The translations under genes were made by a program, and so were the position numbers. From NCBI GenBank assembly GCA_963457665.1, contig OY735224.1, positions 53,361,429-53,425,428 of the forward strand: a stretch of 64,000 bases of DNA. The letters are read 5' to 3'. Origin of the DNA: Thysanoteuthis rhombus (Eukaryota; Mollusca; Cephalopoda; Oegopsida; Thysanoteuthidae). The notes under the pieces are model-generated. The model was not told the origin of the DNA, ran no database searches, and was given only the letters and a program-made list of their open reading frames with translations. Below are positions 1 to 9,476 of this stretch, one piece after another (position 1 is the stretch's first letter; every line of letters begins with the position of its first letter).

Positions 1-1022
1 CTTAATCTACTGCGTACCTTTTATTGAAATTAATTGATTTATTACAATAAATCAAATAAAAATATCACTTATCTTATCACTAAAAATTGAACGAAGATAT
101 TTTACTGAAAAAAAAATTGAATCAAATATTACCTAAATTGCTGCTTCTAGAGACGCAACCTGAAACATCCAGATTTAGATGAAAAACGTCTTAATTTGTA
201 ACACTGAGCAAGAGATTTAACTCTCATTTGGTTGTATCAGTTAGGGATGGTATCTGCCACTGTAGATACTAATAGATCTAAAAATTTATATCTTCTTCAG
301 CTGCCCTGTTGTTGGAGTACATGCAATATTAAAGATTCAATGGAATCTTTGTTATCCTTAATTACTTTACAGTTGCTCAGTTTTTTAAATTTCTTCCACC
401 TCTAGGCTAGACTGTTTCATTCCTTCTCAGGTTATGAAACTAACTGTATCGAATTCATCTTTCTATCTGATGAAAACCATAATCAATGTGAAGGGTTGGT
501 GAATCATACAATACGACAGTATTTCGATCGGAAGGACGCGTGTTCTCTTGTGGACAGCCAGAGTCCTCAATTGATCGTTCAAATTGGAAGTCAACTCAAT
601 ACGATCTCATAGAGGAATCTTATAACTTTGATGAGATGTGAAAAATGCGTTGAAAGTTTCCAAATTAAACGTTTCAAGTCATATCACACAGAATAATTGC
701 ATTTACAAAAAATGTCATTTTGTATAATAAATATTCCTAGCATTCTACATGTTGGATTCCTGAAATTTTTGTGATAAGATTGTTTGTTTTTTTAAATAAA
801 TCTATATAAACCAGCTGATATATATATTCATTTACCCTGTATTTCTAATTATACTAAAATTGACAAATCTGACTGTGGGCATAAATGGGTTAAACAATCT
901 AGCCAGATTCTTTTATCCCCTCAAGGTACCCAATCTCATTACAAATCATTTATTTACATTTGTGTAAGAGCTAAGACCTGAGGAGAGGAAAAGATTTCGT
1001 AAATTGTTGTTAGAATAAATAA

Positions 1023-1091
<69 letters not shown>

Positions 1092-2956
1092 TAAATTTCA
1101 GTTATTATAATTGTTTCTACATTGACTCTCTGTATCCCTTATATGTTTATTCTGTTTACGAAGAAATCTGAAGGCGTAGTAAATGGTCGATTTGTTCAGT
1201 TCTAACAACTGACTTGTTCATTGTTCAAACAAAAGAATTTTTAGCCACATTTCTCCCTAAGAACTTGGAGCTAAGTTCTTTGATACAAAACAGATATGAT
1301 TTTTTTCATTTTTCTCTTCCTCCTTCCTCTCCAACGCATATAACCTCGAACCCAGTGTTTTCTATTTATTTTTTTCTTCATAATAATTTCTTTTCTCAGC
1401 ACTTGTCTCTTGAATCTTGTACAGTGATAATTGCTCCACCAAAAACAAAGACAAAATATTCTGTTTTAACAGAAATACGTTTTGTACTTTTCCAATTCTT
1501 TTTGTGTTTTTTTTTCAGTAGAATAATTATCAAATTGCTTTACTCTTGTGTTCAGCAATTATGAACAAATTATCATCTTATTAGAATTTAACTAAATAAA
1601 TACATTTCTAATAAATCTTTTAGATTTTTTTAGAATGTAAAGAGATATGAAGATGAAAATTATTCTCATGTTTAATCCTCTTTGTTTTCTTGATCAGAAA
1701 TAGTTTGGTACAATTGCACTTTCTTGTTGGTTAAAAGTCAACTTGTAGATAATTTTTCTTATCATTTTTGATGGATAGTAAACTTTATTCCTAATAAATG
1801 AAACTTAGAGAAAATTAAAAATGCAAGTTTTGAAATCATATTCAATTTCATTATAGTATTTTCCAGGACAGCGCGATAACAATTTTGATCACTAAACATG
1901 AAATGTAAGATATGGACACTTAGAAGAAACATAACCTCAGTTATGATTTTCTTTTTTGCAAATAATGCATGAGTTTAGAACTTTCTTTAAAAATATTTTT
2001 TCTTTATTCACAGAAATTGCATTGAAAAATTCGTAATCAGAATGGGGAAAAATCATTTTTTGAACAGGTTTTTACACATATTCTTGCCATTTACTAGATT
2101 ATGCATTTTCATTTTTTATATTTGGATATACATTGGATAGAAATGTAGTGTGAGGAGCCCGACCTTGTGTCGAATTCCGCTGTGGTGGGACAGTAGATAA
2201 ATAGAATAGAACACATGAAAAGCATCTAACTTTAGATGATGAACATATGAATTGGTAACACTGGAAGTCGAGAGCGTCTCGGTGTGAATGGCATATGACA
2301 CTAGGTTGAAGATGTTTCTGGCCAGGATCAAGACAAAAAAAGGCTAAACCCCCAAAGTATTTAAAACAAAAATCATTTTATTTCTTTAAAAGATCAAGTA
2401 TTTCAAATCATTAGTACTAATTTTTCAAGATCTAATACTACTATTTACCTTCATCCAAATTTCTCAGTTGCTTTTTATTGCAACTTTAAAGCGATGACCA
2501 GAGTATTGAAGTTGCGATCACTAAGAGCGACCGACAATTTAAGATGAAGGTGGTTAGTAAAACTAAAATAATTGATTATAACAGTTGTTTATGAAACACT
2601 GTAATTCTAAAGTACACATCAAATATATGAATTTACAAAAAACACCATAGCAAATAAGTCAACTTTTCTATTCTGTATGAATGGCAGAACAATGAGGGTC
2701 GAGTTAGGCATTACAATTATATGGTAAATAGATCATCAACTAAACGATATCAAAAATTGATTTTCTCAAACTGACAGATTTCCATGGGAAACAAAGGAGT
2801 CATTGATGGAGAGTACAAAAATTACTTACAAACTTTTTTCTGTCTATTTTTAAATAAAATGTCCAAAGGAAATAGAAAATGCCTGAAAATGGCCAGAAAA
2901 TAAATCCAGAGAGTTCATGGCCAATTGCCTTTCAAAAATGCCAAATTTGTCAAAGT
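1..2956. other. AT-rich intergenic DNA, no gene recognised
   Basis: No open frame here resembles a known protein. The longest (1,214-1,564 +, 116 aa) is rich in Phe, Leu and Ser, as expected from T-rich DNA, and has no domain. A 71-codon frame at 2,116-2,331 (-) is also unrecognised. The base composition is strongly AT-rich with many homopolymer runs. Confidence 0.6.
1010..1087. repeat. (TA)n microsatellite
   Basis: An AATA-rich lead passes into an uninterrupted TA dinucleotide run of about 60 bp. Confidence 0.95.
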
Positions 2957-3300
2957 TGAGACAAAATATTGTTATTGTTCCACAAATTATTCACATGAGT
3001 ATCCACATCTTTGTGCATTATGGTTTTAAAAAATGCAATCGATTAATTACTAGAAAAATGAATATGAAGTAGAGCCTAATTATTTTAAGAGAGAAATCAA
3101 CAGAAATAATTCAGCAAATATAATTTTGAATTCATTGGAAAGATCATTTTGGGTAACATACAATTCATACAAAAAAATGGAATACAAATTTCATGGGATA
3201 TCACTTTGGATTGAAATAATTCTCCTTTTGTCCATTTGAAAAATATTTTACAGTATTCACAAGAGTCCCACTGATTTTTGATAATATTCATTGAAGAGTT
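2957..3300. repeat. dispersed repeat R1, copy 1 (possible decayed C2H2 sequence)
   Basis: This stretch aligns by eye with 12,359-12,800. Shared landmarks in the same order are a GAGTATCC motif, a TTATGG-T-run-AAATGCAATC block, GAAGTAGA followed by AATTATTTT, and AATTCATACAAAAAAA. Read on the minus strand, this copy contains SCEYCKIFF and FFCMNCM, which look like remnants of C2H2 knuckles, so the family may descend from an old zinc-finger array. That origin is an inference; the pairing of the two copies is seen directly. Confidence 0.55.
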
Positions 3301-5120
3301 CCACAGTCAATTACCAAGTTTCAAGTGGTTTATGAATTTAAGAGTTGAAAAAAGTCTTGATGTAAAACTTGGGGCTGTCATGACTCCCATCTTGACTTTT
3401 AAACCATATTATTCTCGCTTTGGTTGTTATTGATATGCAAGGTAGAAGTAGCTGATACAAACATACTCCAGGACATATCTATAGATTTTTATGAGGGGCG
3501 TGCTAAATTTGCTAACAAAGTGAGGGAGCCACCTGAAAGTTATAAAAAGGCTCAGTTTGTCCGTGACTTTTGTGCTAAAAACACTGCGATCACCTAACAC
3601 AACTTCATTCTTTTATCTTCTTTTTTCTTGTATGAACAATATGCTATATTATAAAGTTTCCCCTTCCTCATATGAAAGACTAGTCAACAACTAATGATAC
3701 TAACCGCAATTCAGCATGTAATTTGCAACCGTAAGTTATCCTTTGATAAAGACTTATGTCTTCTAAACTCAAATACTTATCGTAGATCCTGGTTATGTAG
3801 TGTAAAGGGAAAATAGCTGTGAGAGTCCTGCATGTGGGGAGCAAGAAATAAGTTTGAAGCCTGGATGAGGTGTAAGCACGGCTCTAACAGGTAGTTGTTA
3901 TGAATCAAAGTTAGCTTACTTCAGTTTGTTAAACATACACTTGATAGCTATTTGAAATAGATTAATGAAACTGTAAACCTAGAGAGAAATATAGCGGTTT
4001 GAGGTGGACAGAGAGAAGAAAAGAGACAGAGTGAGAGGATGTCTGAGCAGATTTTGTGCTACAGATCCCTAATGTCTACTCTGGTTGCTTATTTTGTTTG
4101 AATCTTTAGTTTCCGCTACAGATGAAAACTTGATCATTTTTCAACTATAGAATGTATATTGTCTGCAAACATTTTCATGATCATTTTCAGATTATATTAA
4201 CACATGAATAACATTCTTCAGCAATCCAGAAATCAATCAGTACAATGTGCTTTGCATCGTAGTTATTTTTCGATATGATCACAGCCTGTAGATGAGAGAT
4301 TACTGACTTACAAAAAAAGCTGCACTGTTTCTCTGTCTAAATTGGTCAGGGTTTGACAAAAGATTGGCTTACATCAGCTTTAGTCAGTCTCATCAAAAAG
4401 TTTCATGATGTTATGAATGGTCTTCCAGCAAAAAATCTAGGTCTTTCAGTCCAGCCTTTTTCAAGAGAACCATTCAGTCATGTATTCAATACCTACTTAG
4501 AATAGAATGATGAAACTGTAAGCATAGAAAGAGCAGATGTTTGAGATACTCTGTGCGAAATTACAAGCCCACATGTTTAAATGTAAGTTTATAAGATACA
4601 ATTAGATGATTGGTAAATCTTTATGGCATACCTTGGAAGGCTTTACAGCTTGAAAATATACAAGCTTGAACGTTACCTTTTTGAGTTCATTCAAGTACAT
4701 ATCGTCACAATGCAAATAGGAAGAGTCTTTTGAACCAGTAATGTCAAGGAAAGTAATCCATTTCTATAACTATGGGAAGGAAAAACAAAGAGATATCTTC
4801 AGTTTTTTTTATTAGATATTTATTGTGTGAAAACAAAAACATGCTGAATAAGAATCGAAAGTGTTGGAAGACAAAAATGTTTCTATTAGAAAAAAAAACA
4901 TCAATGAGAAAGAAACAATTGAAGATGCTGAAATATATAGGGTGAGTAAAATATTTAGTACAGTCAATTGGTGGACAATAAGCATTTATAATTTCAAGTT
5001 TAGTATCAGTGTTTAACAACCAAGTTTCGATAGCAATTGTTTTCTAAAAAAATTCATGTATAGATTACACATGCAGAGAATAATAAGTATCTACAAAAGA
5101 GAAGTTAAAAGAATTTTACA
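3301..5120. other. intergenic DNA downstream of the first zinc-finger exon
   Basis: No coding sequence is recognised. TTTATT on the plus strand near 4,808 and 4,818 reads as AATAAA on the minus strand, about 300 bp past the zinc-finger stop codon, and could supply its polyadenylation signal. A plus-strand TATAAAAAGG near 3,541 resembles a TATA box but no gene follows it. Confidence 0.45.
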
Positions 5121-6347
5121 TTATCTTGCCTCATAGAGCAGACTTTTGCCATCACTCCTGTGTATCAGCCTGTGTCTTTTTAAAGATGATCTCTGAGAAA
5201 ATGCTGTACTGCATACTTCACAAGTAAATGGCTTCTCCCCCGTATGTGTTAGCATATGTGTTTTTAAACAAGAACTAACAGAAAATGCCAACCCGCATAC
5301 TTCACAAGAATATGGTTTCTCTCCAGTGTGTGTTCGCATATGAGTTTTAAAATTGGAACTTTCGGAAAATGCAGACCCACACACTTCGCAAGAATATGGT
5401 TTCTCACCAGTGTGTGATCGCATGTGTACTTTTAACTTTGAACTATCGGAAAATGCGGACCCACACTCTTCACAACTATATGGTTTCTCCCCAGTGTGTG
5501 TTCGCAAGTGTTTTCTAAAATTAGAACTTTCAGAAAATGCCGACCCACACACTTCACAAGAATATGGTTTCTCTCCGGTGTGTGTATGTATATGTCTTTT
5601 TAAAGATGATCTCTGAGAAAATGCTGACCCACACACTTCACAACCAAATGGTTTCTCTCCAGTGTGTGTTAGCATATGTGTTTTCAAACATGAACTGACA
5701 GAAAATGCCAACCCACATACTTCACAAGCATATGGTTTCTCTCCAGTATGTGTTCGCATATGTGTTTTAAAATTAGAACTTTCGGAGAATGCCAGTCCAC
5801 ACACTTCACAAGAATATGGTTTCTCTCCAGTGTGTGATCTCATGTGAACTTTCAAATTGGAACTATCAGAAAATGCAGACCCACACACTTCACAATTATA
5901 AGGTTTCTCTCCAGTGTGGGTTCGTAGGTGTTTTTTAAAATTTGAATTTTCAGAAAATGCTGACCCACACACTTTACAAGAATATGGTTTCTCCCCAGTA
6001 TGTATCTGCACGTGTCTTTTTAAAGATGACCTCTGTGAAAATGCTGAACTGCATACTTCACAACTAAACGGTTTCTCTCCTGTGTGTGTGAGCATATGTG
6101 TTTTTAAACAGGAACTAACAGAAAATGCCAACCCACATACTTCACATGAATATGGTTTCTCTCCAGTGTGTGTTCGCATGTGTCTTTTAAAATTAGAACT
6201 TTCGGAAAATGCTGACCCACACACTTCACAAGAATATGGTTTCTCTCCAGTGTGTGACCTCATGTGTACTTTTAACTTTGAACTATCAGAAAATGCAGAC
6301 CCACACACTTCACAAATATATGTTTTCTCTCCAGTGTGCGTTCGCAT
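5121..6347 (-). CDS. C2H2 zinc-finger protein, 14 tandem fingers
   Basis: The open frame encodes 408 aa made almost entirely of 14 Krüppel-type C2H2 fingers (CxxC-12-HxxxH) joined by canonical TGEKP linkers, so it is expected to be a nuclear sequence-specific DNA-binding protein. All 14 fingers keep both Cys and both His. The helix types recur in fixed order (DSSxLKVH, ESSNFKxH, VSSCLKTH, QRSSLKRH, ExSNFxKH), a five-finger block of 420 bp present about 2.8 times. Several fingers have Phe in place of the usual helix Leu. There is no KRAB, BTB or ZAD domain. The first Met lies inside a linker (MRTHTGEK), so this is probably the array exon of a longer gene, or a remnant whose 5' fingers have decayed. 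The C-terminus is a short tail after finger 14. DNA target and biological role are unknown. Confidence 0.85.
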   Translation of the reverse strand: MRTHTGEKTYICEVCGSAFSDSSKLKVHMRSHTGEKPYSCEVCGSAFSESSNFKRHMRTHTGEKPYSCEVCGLAFSVSSCLKTHMLTHTGEKPFSCEVCSSAFSQRSSLKRHVQIHTGEKPYSCKVCGSAFSENSNFKKHLRTHTGEKPYNCEVCGSAFSDSSNLKVHMRSHTGEKPYSCEVCGLAFSESSNFKTHMRTHTGEKPYACEVCGLAFSVSSCLKTHMLTHTGEKPFGCEVCGSAFSQRSSLKRHIHTHTGEKPYSCEVCGSAFSESSNFRKHLRTHTGEKPYSCEECGSAFSDSSKLKVHMRSHTGEKPYSCEVCGSAFSESSNFKTHMRTHTGEKPYSCEVCGLAFSVSSCLKTHMLTHTGEKPFTCEVCSTAFSQRSSLKRHRLIHRSDGKSLLYEAR

Positions 6348-7200
6348 GTGTAACTTTGGATTTGAACTATCGGAAAAGGCTTCACGAGAATATTGCCTCT
6401 CCCATATGCATCTGTTTTCTCAAAAGTGTCCTCTGACCCAAACACTAGACAAGAATGGGGTTTCTCTCCGGTGTATGTTCATGCATGATTTTAAAGATGA
6501 ACTGACAGAAAATGATGAGCCACACACTTCACAGGAAGTGTTTTTTCTCTAGCCTGTATTTGCATGCACGTTTTCAAACCTGATTCCTTTACAAATACTA
6601 ACCCGCTCATTTCGCAAGGATACGCTTCTTAAAGAGGAACTATTAAAAAAACAAATTATTGTTCCTCTATCAAATTAATTCTTAATTATGATCACTGTGA
6701 AAATGCTGATCACCATTCTTTATATTTGGTTCTCCCCAGTGTTTGCATAGGTTCTTGATTCTAAATTCTGTAGGAATGCTCACTCCATAAAATGTCCTCT
6801 CTAATGTGAATTCGCAAATGGATTTAGAAATTTATCCCCATTTATAATGTTGATCTAACCATTCCAATAGTTTTTTTCCAATCTGTGTTGATGTTCATAA
6901 AAGTGAATTCCAAGATGATGATGAACTTTGCAGTATACTCCCTCATCAGCGTATACTTGGAAAAAATTAAAAACTCTGAATCACACACTTCACAATAATA
7001 CTGTTTCCTTCTGGTGTGTTTTACCATCAATGTTTTGAAATTTCCTTTCAATGTAGATGGGTTTACACTGGATGCCCACTGCTTTCAGATATCTTTTTAA
7101 ATACAAAATTGGCCAAAGAAGAATATTGCTTCAATTTTGTTTTTGGGTGATTACTTCTAAATATGAACTGTTTCAAGATGTAGACCTATATATCTAAAAA
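6348..7200 (-). pseudogene. decayed C2H2 fingers upstream of the intact array
   Basis: On the minus strand this stretch continues the array with recognisable but broken fingers. The finger just upstream keeps its helix (FSDSSNPKLH) but has lost its Cys pair, and the frame meets a stop near 6,419. Around 6,480-6,540 a finger reads CEVCGSSF with the first zinc-binding His changed to Cys, followed by a frame change. At 6,842-7,051 a frame contains YYCEVCDSEF without its His pair. Weaker traces reach about 7,200. I read this as the dying 5' edge of the same array. Confidence 0.7.
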
Positions 7201-8057
7201 AATACAGCAGCTCTATGACATGATCTTCCAAGTTTGTTTTTTGATGTGGGAAATTCTAGGAACTGTAATTGAACACACTTCAGAAGAACTTTCTTCGTTC
7301 TTTTTTTTTTTTGTTATGCATTTATTCAGTTGGGATTCATACGATTCACAGAAATTCTGTTCCTTTCTACGGAATGTTCAGAAAAATATATTCACCGAGA
7401 CAACAGTTTTGTAAACTTAATAATATTCGCCTTCTTGATTATATATCCATAAATTTCTGTTTCACCGTATAATATTTACAAACCACTGTCCGATGAATTC
7501 ATCTGGTTTCTACTTCAGCCGCTATCTGCAAATAAAAAAAAATATCATTAAGGAAATTGTTGGCTACTCACATTCAATAATTCTTGCCTATCTTATGATT
7601 AACCCCTCCACTTTTAGATACATTGTGCCTGAGATCTCGAGAGGAAAAGCTCAAATTGATCAAAAAATCTTCTGTTTCTTGACAATTGAAATGTTTTTGT
7701 CTAATCCATCCAAATTTTACAGTTCATGTGCCCCATAAGTAAAATATATTTCTCAGTAGAAGCATGGGAGCTTTGTCACATCTTTCGTCAAATTACTCTA
7801 TGATGTATAATAACATAGCGCTCATCCCAATATACTGGACCAATGGTTTTTAGTGAAATATCGCTTGACCCATAATATCAGGCCAACTACATCAAATATT
7901 TGGCTTACAGATTCAAAGGGTCAACCAACAAAAGTGGCAATCAGTGAAACCTTTCTTGATATTAAATGAAAAAAAGCACTAACTAGAAAATTTGTTTAAA
8001 CCTCGTGATCCAAAGAGTTAACAATCTCTTGTAAATGTTGATTATTATTTGATATTA
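7201..8057. other. AT-rich intergenic DNA
   Basis: Short open frames (for example 7,493-7,738 +) match nothing I recognise. No repeat structure stands out apart from T-runs. Confidence 0.5.
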
Positions 8058-8236
8058 AATTAAAAAAACCCAAAGGAATCAGTCATTTTCACAGTGTTCT
8101 TATTGTTTATAGACAGAGTGTACATAAAGATTCAACTATTTCACATGAATGTTATCTAGGCTTTCTTCCTGAATTTTGATAAAATGATAAGGTTTTTAAT
8201 TCATTAACATGTACACAAGAAAGGAAAGTTCTAGAA
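8058..8236. repeat. 179-bp direct repeat, left copy (flanks the inserted TRIM segment)
   Basis: Identical to 9,298-9,476 apart from one C/T difference. It begins at AATTAAAAAAACCC and ends at GTTCTAGAA. The two copies sit exactly at the ends of the inserted TRIM segment, which is the layout of a duplicated target site, although far longer than transposon target duplications. Confidence 0.9.
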
Positions 8237-9295
8237 CCTTAAGTGTAAACATCTCCTGCTTGAAAAAAACAAACAAGTTTTTCCCAGATTACAAATTCAC
8301 GTTTTTATTGTAGTTTTATTTTTTTGTTTTTGCTTCTATTGTGAAAGAATATATATTTTTTTACTCTACTAGTCATCAAACTATAGAATCGGAGTCGATT
8401 TTGGCTAAGAACGATTTTTCTTTCAATTCATCAAATATTGGGTGTTTTTTTGTTTTTTAAATATTTTCAGTTGTAACTGACATCTGATAAAATAAAAGGA
8501 CCAACCTCTTCCCCCCTCTCTTTATCTCCCCCGTTCCCCCTCTCACTCTTTGCCGTTCCCCTCCCTATTTTTCTTCTCTCTCCCTTTTCCCCTCTCTCCC
8601 ATTCTCTCTTCTTTTTTTTCTTCTCTCTTCCCTCCTTCTCTCTATTTCTTACTCTCCACTCTCTTGCTAATTCCTGAACTTTCTCTCACTCTCATAAAAG
8701 GACCAACCTCTTCCCCCCCTCTCTTTATCTCCCCCGTTCTCCTCCCTATTTTTCTTCTCTCTCCCTTTTCTTCCTCTCTCTCCCATTCTCTCTTTTCCTT
8801 TTTTCTTCTTCTCTCTTCCCTCCTTCTCTCTATTTCTTACTCTCCCCTCTCTTGCTAATTCCTGAACTTTCTCTCACTCTCGATCTGAAACATCCTAAAA
8901 ACAGGTCATTTTACGTAAAGTTCTACAAATGGACTATTTTCCCTATATTAACTGAGTCATTTTATGCCTTTGAAAATCGACTTTATTTTTTTCGTTCCCT
9001 TTCGACTTACTCTTCATCTTTTTTGTTTGTTTTGTGATGGCATTTTATTTACAAAATGATTTCATTTTATTTTCAGGTTGATTATTGGTCATCGTTCTGT
9101 CAGAGAAATGGCTCCAAACCAAAGTCCTAGTTTATTTCAATGCACCAGTTGCCATGAAGAGTTGAATCTAGAATCGAAGACATTACCATGTCTTCATTCT
9201 TTCTGTCGCTCTTGTCTAGACAGGAATTTGGTGGAACAGACGGATGGAAATGGTCGGTGTCCAGAGTGCCAAGAACCATTGATTCATGACCAGTT
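8237..9295 (+). pseudogene. inserted copy of TRIM-like gene 5' segment (intron end plus RING exon part)
   Basis: This 1,059-bp segment is a near-perfect copy of 14,371-15,430. I see only a handful of differences, including one base of T-run length and single substitutions in the C/T-rich part. It carries the C/T-rich intron, the TTTTCAG splice acceptor and the first 62 codons of the TRIM-like protein, then stops abruptly inside codon 63. Both ends abut the 179-bp direct repeats. The very low divergence implies a recent event. The copy is truncated after the RING finger and lacks both B-boxes, the coiled coil and the C-terminal domain. Confidence 0.9.
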
Positions 9296-9299
9296 TTAA
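9108..9299 (+). CDS. RING-only mini-ORF created by the duplication
   Basis: Starting at the same ATG as the parent gene, this frame gives 63 aa: the complete RING finger (Cys12, Cys15, Cys28, His30, Cys33, Cys36, Cys51, Cys54) and residues up to Gln62, then one new Phe codon and TAA supplied by the flanking repeat. All eight zinc ligands are kept. If transcribed and spliced, since the acceptor is present, it would make a lone RING domain that might compete with the full-length protein for an E2 enzyme. Whether it is expressed cannot be judged from sequence. It may simply be a truncated pseudogene. Confidence 0.45.
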   Translation: MAPNQSPSLFQCTSCHEELNLESKTLPCLHSFCRSCLDRNLVEQTDGNGRCPECQEPLIHDQF

Positions 9300-9476
9300 T
9301 TAAAAAAACCCAAAGGAATCAGTCATTTTCACAGTGTTCTTATTGTTTATAGACAGAGTGTACATAAAGATTCAACTATTTCACATGAATGTCATCTAGG
9401 CTTTCTTCCTGAATTTTGATAAAATGATAAGGTTTTTAATTCATTAACATGTACACAAGAAAGGAAAGTTCTAGAA
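9298..9476. repeat. 179-bp direct repeat, right copy
   Basis: Partner of 8,058-8,236, in the same orientation. The original single-copy sequence can be read by joining the left flank of 8,058 to the right flank of 9,476. Two extra T bases lie between the copied TRIM segment (ending 9,295) and this repeat. Confidence 0.9.

Noticed and set aside
5353-6552. Plus-strand open frames with ENADPHTSQEYGFSPVC repeats
   Set aside because: They are antisense shadows of the zinc-finger codons; the same happens at 36,611-37,140.
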